DNA from: Gammaproteobacteria bacterium
Lineage (GTDB): Bacteria; Pseudomonadota; Gammaproteobacteria; Chromatiales; Chromatiaceae
Length of the DNA: 11,611 nucleotides
Reading direction: 5' to 3'
NCBI GenBank assembly: GCA_024644505.1
Contig: JAHEHQ010000045.1
Location: 1-11,611 of the forward strand
Under the pieces are notes generated by a model. The model made no database searches, was not told the DNA's origin, and saw only the letters and a program-made list of their open reading frames with translations. Shown in pieces: positions 6,934 through 11,611 of this stretch (position 1 is the stretch's first letter; each line of letters begins with the position of its first letter). A program made the translations under genes and the position numbers.

Positions 6934-7470
6934 TTAACCGGCCCTACCACCTCGCCGCTCCTCGCTGGGGTCTATCACCTGTTCATAGACCCTGAGATCG
7001 TTTTCGGAAAAGCAGCAAAAAACCACATGGATTCCGGTCTTATAACTTGAGAGAAAATCCCGTACCGTGGCAACCGCTATTCGGGTGGCCGGCACCATGG
7101 GATAACCGTAGACGCCGGTGCTGATGGCGGGAAACGCGATGCGCTCGAGCCCGTGCTGCGCGGCAAGTTCCATGCTCCTTCGGTAACAACCCGCAAGCAT
7201 ATCGGCTTCACCCGCCATGCCGCCCTGCCAAACCGGCCCCACGGTATGAATAACGAACCGGGCCGGAAGCCCGTAGCCCCCGGTCATTTTTGCATCCCCC
7301 GTCTCGCAGCCGCCCAACCGCCGGCATTCTTTGACGAGTTCCGGCCCCGCGGCCCGATGGATGGCACCATCCACGCCGCCGCCTCCGAGAAGACTGGAAT
7401 TGGCGGCATTGACTATCGCATCCACGTCCAGTTTGGTTATGTCTGCCCGGACCGCCTTTATTTGCTCCAC
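6934..7470 (-). CDS. Macrodomain protein (O-acetyl-ADP-ribose / ADP-ribosyl hydrolase type)
   Basis: This 178-residue protein is a single macrodomain of the MacroD/YmdB class, which binds ADP-ribose and typically removes the acetyl group from O-acetyl-ADP-ribose or mono-ADP-ribose from acidic residues. The diagnostic elements are all present: Asp10 contacting adenine, the IVNAANSSLLGGGGVDGAIH loop split over residues 19-38 including the Asp35 needed for hydrolysis, GDAKMTGGYGLPA (58-70), IHTVGPVW (74-81) and the diphosphate loop ISTGVYGYP (116-124). It ends in a short basic Gly/Arg-rich tail. The start is GTG at 7468-7470, immediately before the first strand, with AGGTGG about ten bases upstream. 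It is separated from the upstream thiol hydrolase gene by 164 bases that include a palindromic repeat, so it may have its own transcript. Whether it is a housekeeping enzyme or counters an ADP-ribosylating toxin is open. Confidence 0.92.
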   Translation of the reverse strand: MEQIKAVRADITKLDVDAIVNAANSSLLGGGGVDGAIHRAAGPELVKECRRLGGCETGDAKMTGGYGLPARFVIHTVGPVWQGGMAGEADMLAGCYRRSMELAAQHGLERIAFPAISTGVYGYPMVPATRIAVATVRDFLSSYKTGIHVVFCCFSENDLRVYEQVIDPSEERRGGRAG

Positions 7471-7496
7471 AATAAAAGCCCACCTGTCAGTAACAT

Positions 7497-7567
7497 GTAG
7501 CCTGCGTACAGCGAAGCGAAACCCAGGATTTTGTTACCCGTGTTTCGTTTCGCTCAACACAGGCTAC
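7497..7567. repeat. 71-bp imperfect palindromic repeat (REP/MITE-like)
   Basis: Two 28-base arms (7497-7524 and 7540-7567) are complementary at 23 of 28 positions around a 15-base AT-rich loop. Both ends read GTAGCCTG when each arm is read inward, and both arms contain AGCGAA followed by CGAAAC. It lies between the thiol hydrolase stop and the macrodomain start. Its form matches the short dispersed palindromes of gammaproteobacterial genomes. Only one copy is inside the window, so its repeat nature is inferred. Confidence 0.65.
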
Positions 7568-7634
7568 GATTCTGCCCACGGCAGCCGCATTACCCTGACA
7601 GAACGAATACGAACGATCTCCGTCCCGCCCTGTA

Positions 7635-8528
7635 TCAGGAAGCCCAGGGCCATGTGACATTGTTGATCTTCAGGGCGCAAAGCCTGCGTTTCGGATACCA
7701 GCGGCGAATATCTTTCCAGGTAGGGGTTCTGGGGTTCTCCCACCAGCGTGAGGGCGCCTGCCCGGGCTGAAACTCCCGCAATCCGCCCAGCTTGCGAAAG
7801 CCGACACCGTCCAGTCCGTAGGCACTGTTGGACTCCAGCGTCAGGATACGGTCGCTTTCGTCATGATGGGCAACGATGATGAAGGAGTGGCCGCTGTTGT
7901 TTGCGCTCCAACCCTGCACCACGCTCCACGGGGCGGGAGGTGCATCCGGGTCGAGGGCAACGGCGATCCCCCGTTCGATCAACTCCTTTACCGGGGAAAA
8001 CAGGTCGCTGCCGAGAATCATCAATTGGGCGTGGCCGTGAGCATCCCATCGAAATCCCGGGACGTTGTCCAGCCATGCCCTGACCACCAGCGCCTCCACG
8101 AAAGTGCAGCAGTTGTTCTTGTGCGGCGGAGATTGCTTTACCGAAATCCCCTGCAACGGGAACGGGTAACGGGCACCCCTTGGGGTGTAGCGAAACGCCC
8201 TGAATCTGTCCAGGAGCGCCACCAGGCTCGCCTCTTCCACACCATCATCGAAGCTCTCCGGCAGATCCGATTGTCGTGGCGTCTCCTCCTGTTCGACGAC
8301 CTTGGCGTAGACATCTTTCTTCCAACGGGTACAGATCCAGGTATCGCCGTCCGCAAGGGTGTCCATATCGAGCCTTGCGTAGTCCGTATCCGGACCGGGA
8401 AACTTCCGGCGATACTCCAGACATTCATAGCTGCCCTTTTTGACCATGCACTCGAACTGGGACGCAGTGTCCGGATCGGTGAAACCCTTCAGATTCCTTT
8501 GGACCTTTGCTATGAGCGTATTCGCCAT
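7635..8528 (-). CDS. Predicted SH3-like plus NlpC/P60-type thiol hydrolase
   Basis: I do not recognise a named family for this 297-residue protein, but its pattern fits a papain-fold (NlpC/P60-like) peptidase or amidase. Residues 1-78 look like a small beta domain of the SH3 kind, with GSYECLEYR (32-40), DYARLDM (49-55) and DTWICTRW (62-69). The catalytic region would start with NNCCTFVEALVVRAW (138-152), with Cys140 or Cys141 as nucleophile at a helix N-terminus. The His would be in SGHSFIIV (212-219), and the third polar residue in LTLESN (229-234). GVGFRKLG follows and the C-terminus is Trp/Arg-rich. There is no signal peptide, so it would act in the cytoplasm or be exported by a non-Sec route. 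The ATG at 8526-8528 follows the lipoprotein gene by 35 bases, with a modest AGG nine bases upstream. Murein or peptide cleavage is a reasonable guess, not a demonstrated role. Confidence 0.65.
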   Translation of the reverse strand: MANTLIAKVQRNLKGFTDPDTASQFECMVKKGSYECLEYRRKFPGPDTDYARLDMDTLADGDTWICTRWKKDVYAKVVEQEETPRQSDLPESFDDGVEEASLVALLDRFRAFRYTPRGARYPFPLQGISVKQSPPHKNNCCTFVEALVVRAWLDNVPGFRWDAHGHAQLMILGSDLFSPVKELIERGIAVALDPDAPPAPWSVVQGWSANNSGHSFIIVAHHDESDRILTLESNSAYGLDGVGFRKLGGLREFQPGQAPSRWWENPRTPTWKDIRRWYPKRRLCALKINNVTWPWAS

Positions 8529-8563
8529 CTGAACAAACCTCGCGCCTTCCGCACGTTATAGAA

Positions 8564-9520
8564 TCAAGGGCAGGCTGACTTTATCTGCGCCTCATCGATA
8601 CCCAGTTTCGCAATCAGGATCTGGACCAATCCATTGGCCCTTAAGGAGCTTTCACCGCAGGTCTCCTTGAAAACCGCTTCGACAAGCCCCTCCGGCTTAT
8701 CTTTGTAACGGGCCGCAACGCAGTCGCCGATTCGCATCGTTTCGCTACTGCACGCCTTCAGAAATTTCGGTGGCATACCCTCGGACTTCGCAACGTTGCA
8801 CATGGAGCGGATATTTGCGACAACGGCCATCTGAGACAACGCAAGGTAGCTGCGGACGGGATGACCGAACGGCGCACCGAAGCGCGCCGTATCCAGATCG
8901 CACAAAGCGCCCGCCAACTGATCACGCACCGAGATCAGGGAGGCATTGCATGCCAGGATCACGCTGGCATTGTTGCCCATGGGCAATTCCCATTGGGTGG
9001 TCGGCGACAGGAATTCGTTCGACCCGGTGCAGGCCGGCCTGCTGCTGCCCGCATTCAGCGCGGCGTAGGCCTGATCGTTCTTTATCAGGCCGGGCATCGC
9101 ATTCATGAGAGCCAGATCCCGTTCACCCAGGTGCCCCGTGGCGACCGCTTCCCGACTGGCGGCCTCGGCCGGCTTCCATTTTCCGAGACGCCAGTATGCC
9201 AGACCCTGCAAGGCCAGGGCATAGCCATAAAGCCCATCGGCCTCCAGCTTACCTTTGGCTTCCGCGTCGCCCTTCAGCGCCTCAATCGAGGCAATCGCCG
9301 CTGCATAGCCGGCGGATGCGGTCAAAGCATCGGTGGCCGGAGCGGCATCGTTCAGATCCTCGAATTTAAGGTCACCGTAGCGGTACAGGTTGTCCGCCCC
9401 GGCCGCCTGATTGAAGCTATCCTGCGCATCCCGCAGATAATTGACATGACTGCAACCGGCCAGAATCAGGACAGCGAGCATCAACACGAAAAATCTTGTT
9501 TTGGATATCAGGTGGTTCAT
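8564..9520 (-). CDS. Cys-rich outer-membrane lipoprotein with helical repeats
   Basis: The 318-residue product starts with a basic n-region, a hydrophobic stretch and the lipobox LAGC, giving lipidation at Cys23. Ser at +2 favours outer-membrane sorting. Residues 30-150 are Ala-rich and helical in a TPR-like way (for example ALALQGLAYWRLGKWKPAEAA around 101-121), suggesting a protein-protein contact surface. The second half contains exactly eight Cys (164, 191, 207, 241, 257, 267, 288, 317), consistent with up to four disulfides in the periplasm. I do not recognise a family. A strong GGAGGG ribosome binding site at 9530-9535 lies inside the end of the upstream gene, nine bases before the ATG. 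Only three bases separate the two genes, so they are certainly co-transcribed and probably cooperate. Confidence 0.85.
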   Translation of the reverse strand: MNHLISKTRFFVLMLAVLILAGCSHVNYLRDAQDSFNQAAGADNLYRYGDLKFEDLNDAAPATDALTASAGYAAAIASIEALKGDAEAKGKLEADGLYGYALALQGLAYWRLGKWKPAEAASREAVATGHLGERDLALMNAMPGLIKNDQAYAALNAGSSRPACTGSNEFLSPTTQWELPMGNNASVILACNASLISVRDQLAGALCDLDTARFGAPFGHPVRSYLALSQMAVVANIRSMCNVAKSEGMPPKFLKACSSETMRIGDCVAARYKDKPEGLVEAVFKETCGESSLRANGLVQILIAKLGIDEAQIKSACP

Positions 9521-9523
9521 CGA

Positions 9524-11305
9524 TCAGTTCCCTCCGATAAATGCGGTCGACAGGTCCAGGGCAAAGGCTTCCGGGTTCCAGGCAGCACCTGCCTCAAGTC
9601 GGGCGACGTGATCCTGCAGAACCTGCTCGAGACTGTTCACGATCCCGGTGGACTGATCCAGTTCGATATCCAGTTCAGCGATCTCATCCAGGGCGGTCTG
9701 CAACAGGGATTCCAGGGTTTCCTGCCTGGCAAGCTGCCAGAGTGCTTTCTGGTTGGCACTATCCAAAACACCGCCAAGCACCGCATCGGTGACGGCTGCG
9801 ATCAGTATCCGGCCGTCCGGCATTTTTTCGGAAAACTCACTGCGCGTCGCGACAGCCTGAATACTCTGGCTCAGGATCTGGAGCCCCGTATCCTTGCTGA
9901 GTATTTTACCCCCGCGATCCCGCAATACTCCGAAGGTGGCTTCCAGAATGGCTTCGAGCCTGCCGTCATTTCCGCTGAGTTCGTCTATCAACCAACCCGG
10001 GTTTGAAGCGAGTTCGCCCAACACCACTTCCGTGATATCCGTGATATCCCCGTCCGACAACCTGACTTTCCAGGTAGACCCGGCAGGTGGGGCCTGGGTG
10101 ATGGTCGAAATGACGGTTTTGACCGCGGTCAATGCCAGATTATGGGCCGGATCATCGTCATCATCGGGCCAGATAAGATGGGCATTTTCTCCCGTCGCCA
10201 CCACCACCAACCGCACGATCTCCGGAACCAGCCCCTTTTGCTCCAGGGCATCGATTGCCGCTATGTCCGCCGCTGCCCTCGAGACCAAAGGTCGGAGCCG
10301 TGAATCGTTGCCTGTGACAAGATCCGGATTTTCCGCCAGAACCAGCAGTACGGTGTCCGCCAGTTCCTCCAGGTTCGCACCGCTGAAAACGGTTTCCAGC
10401 TGACCGACCGGCGCTTCATCGACCATGCCGAGTATGGCGAGCCCGGTACGTTCCACCAACGCCTGCCTGCCTGCGTTGTCCACGCCCAGGTATTTGCCGA
10501 CATCCGACATGATCAGCCCCCCGGCGCCGGACAGCAGGCTTCGAAAAACCGCCTCCCCCCAGGATTCAATGCGTTGTGTCCCGGTAAGATCGTTTTCCAA
10601 GCCCTCCAGCCGTTTGCCTACGTCGGTAACGAGACTCCTGGTAGCCGCACTTATGACCTCCTGGTAATCGCTGTTGGCACTCAGCAGATCCGGATGCGCG
10701 TTGATGGTTTCCAGGACGCTCATCATCAACTTCCGGGGAAGTTCCCTTACAGGCGCCTCGGCAAACGAGATACCATCCAGTGCAGTAAAAAAGGAGCGAA
10801 GCGCTCGGCCCTTCCGGGAGTTCTCGTCCAGACTGTCGGGCACCTGCAGGAAATAGTCGATCCCTACATCCAGCAGCGATCCGGCGATACTCTGCAAAAC
10901 CGAAGGATTCGGATCGGCGCCCCGCCTCCATTGTGTAATGGTTACCAGGGCATTGACAGCATCCCGCCCGACACTGGTGCCATCGGCAAGATCAACATGA
11001 TCCTCGTTTCTGAACAGCAGCCGCGCTAATTCGTCACTATGGTACTCGATGAGCTGCTGCTCTTCCTGGGCAGTAAAGGGCTCATTAAGTCTGATTTTAT
11101 CGATGAGCCCTGTAAGCTGAGGAGGTTCGTCGTAGTGCGATTCATCAAAAAAATCCACAGCCGCGCCGAAATCCGGGCTTGGATCGAAATTAGGTAAAGG
11201 CAGCACCAGTGCCCTGCGCTTGGTGGAGTTGACATAGGCTACCCGTGCCTGATTACCTACGTGCAGGGCACCCCTGATGGCGATCAAAATCAAGTCCGCA
11301 TTCAT
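9524..11305 (-). CDS. 593-residue alpha-helical repeat protein, family unknown
   Basis: I do not recognise this protein. It has no signal peptide or membrane helix and is acidic. After an N-terminal region with ALVLPLPNFDPSPDF (32-46), it becomes a helical solenoid-like protein. A unit of roughly 110-120 residues recurs, each marked by a VL-helix, an NPDL-type turn, an N-D/S-containing loop and another helix. The markers are VLETINAHPDLL (197-208), VLLVLAENPDLV (319-330) and VLGELASNPGWL (428-439). The linkers before the second and third also align (LGMVDEAPVGQ near 292-302 and ISTITQAPPAG near 399-409). A degenerate fourth helical part occupies about 465-570. A DDDDD tract lies at 381-385. 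The ATG at 11303-11305 has AAGGGA unusually close upstream. It heads the minus-strand block and is followed after three bases by the lipoprotein gene, hinting at a scaffold or partner role. Confidence 0.85.
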   Translation of the reverse strand: MNADLILIAIRGALHVGNQARVAYVNSTKRRALVLPLPNFDPSPDFGAAVDFFDESHYDEPPQLTGLIDKIRLNEPFTAQEEQQLIEYHSDELARLLFRNEDHVDLADGTSVGRDAVNALVTITQWRRGADPNPSVLQSIAGSLLDVGIDYFLQVPDSLDENSRKGRALRSFFTALDGISFAEAPVRELPRKLMMSVLETINAHPDLLSANSDYQEVISAATRSLVTDVGKRLEGLENDLTGTQRIESWGEAVFRSLLSGAGGLIMSDVGKYLGVDNAGRQALVERTGLAILGMVDEAPVGQLETVFSGANLEELADTVLLVLAENPDLVTGNDSRLRPLVSRAAADIAAIDALEQKGLVPEIVRLVVVATGENAHLIWPDDDDDPAHNLALTAVKTVISTITQAPPAGSTWKVRLSDGDITDITEVVLGELASNPGWLIDELSGNDGRLEAILEATFGVLRDRGGKILSKDTGLQILSQSIQAVATRSEFSEKMPDGRILIAAVTDAVLGGVLDSANQKALWQLARQETLESLLQTALDEIAELDIELDQSTGIVNSLEQVLQDHVARLEAGAAWNPEAFALDLSTAFIGGN

Positions 11306-11611
11306 TTCCCTTACTCACATTCCATTGGATTTATAAAACTGTTTTGATCGAAGAAGCGGGACTGGTGGGGGACACTGCAGGTTAGGAAAAAACAAAAGCT
11401 GATCAGACTCTGTATTTGAGCGAATATATGTCGTTGTCCCTGTTTCCTTTCCAGACTTCGCTGCCATAGCCATTACCCCTACAATATCACGGTGATTTAT
11501 CTCAATTCCCGGCTTGTTCACCTTTGAGACTACCCAGATTCTAGACCTTACAGCGAAAAAAGTTAGAGAATCCCCGTAATTTCTTCTTCACAATAACGCC
11601 TTCGCTCCGGG
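11306..11611. promoter_or_regulatory. AT-richer upstream region of the minus-strand block
   Basis: This 306-base stretch is visibly richer in A and T than the rest of the window, as expected of a promoter region for the leftward block starting at 11305. On the minus strand a TATAAA -10-like box lies at 11335-11330, about 25 bases before the gene start, but no good -35 accompanies it. TAGAAT near 11540 is a second weak -10 candidate. Apart from one doubtful 68-codon frame, I see no gene, RNA or repeat here. Confidence 0.35.
11315..11521 (-). CDS. Doubtful small ORF, 68 residues
   Basis: A GTG-initiated frame encodes 68 residues (starts MNKPGIEINHRD, ends KQFYKSNGM) and stops nine bases before the 593-residue protein's ATG. 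An AAAGG stands directly against the GTG with no proper spacing. No domain, signal or membrane segment is visible, and the last third (Pro-Pro-Pro, Arg-Ser-Lys) looks non-coding. Its position just ahead of a co-oriented gene would suit a leader or first operon gene, but chance occurrence in an intergenic region is at least as likely. Confidence 0.25.
   Translation of the reverse strand: MNKPGIEINHRDIVGVMAMAAKSGKETGTTTYIRSNTESDQLLFFPNLQCPPPVPLLRSKQFYKSNGM

Noticed and set aside
8861..10006. 381-codon open frame on the plus strand
   Set aside because: It lies antisense across the lipoprotein and the 593-residue gene, has no domain pattern and a composition typical of a frame opposite GC-rich coding sequence. 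The minus-strand genes have a lipobox, a strong ribosome binding site and repeat structure.
10863..11179. Possible CRISPR or tandem DNA repeats within the 593-residue gene
   Set aside because: The repetition is only at protein level and strongly diverged; no regular direct DNA repeats with spacers are present.

Overview
The window looks like a chromosomal piece of a gammaproteobacterium: moderately GC-rich, densely coded, few introduced-looking genes, with a dual GGDEF/EAL cyclic-di-GMP protein, a TAXI-type TRAP solute receptor and a multinuclear-iron (DUF692-like) enzyme. A sulfur-oxidising or marine lineage would fit but the sequence does not prove it. No rRNA, tRNA, CRISPR array, transposase or phage structural gene was seen.

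Layout. (1) Positions 1-1104, plus strand: the C-terminal end of a DUF692/MNIO-like protein, followed six bases later, in the same reading frame, by a GT-A glycosyltransferase family 2 gene; a perfect 11-bp hairpin closes the unit. (2) Positions 1128-4188, minus strand: a TAXI solute receptor with a signal peptide, then a membrane-anchored GGDEF-EAL protein. No TRAP permease gene accompanies them, so a sensory pairing is plausible. (3) Positions 4374-5685, plus strand: a short nucleoside phosphorylase/MTA-SAH nucleosidase-like protein and a classical short-chain dehydrogenase, overlapping by 11 bases. (4) Positions 5778-11305, minus strand: five co-oriented genes. In transcription order these are a 593-residue helical repeat protein of no recognised family, a Cys-rich outer-membrane lipoprotein, a predicted SH3-like plus NlpC/P60-type thiol hydrolase, a macrodomain (ADP-ribosyl or O-acetyl-ADP-ribose hydrolase type) and a DUF2235 alpha/beta hydrolase. 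A 71-bp palindromic repeat lies between the thiol hydrolase and the macrodomain gene. (5) Positions 11306-11611: an AT-richer upstream region with at most one doubtful small ORF.

The most unusual part is the minus-strand block at 5778-11305. It combines three hydrolase folds that each recur in effector, immunity or stress systems with two proteins that I cannot assign. I see no VgrG, PAAR or Hcp gene, so any link to type VI secretion or defence is inference. The second point of interest is the MNIO-like/glycosyltransferase pair at the left edge, whose upstream genes are outside the window.
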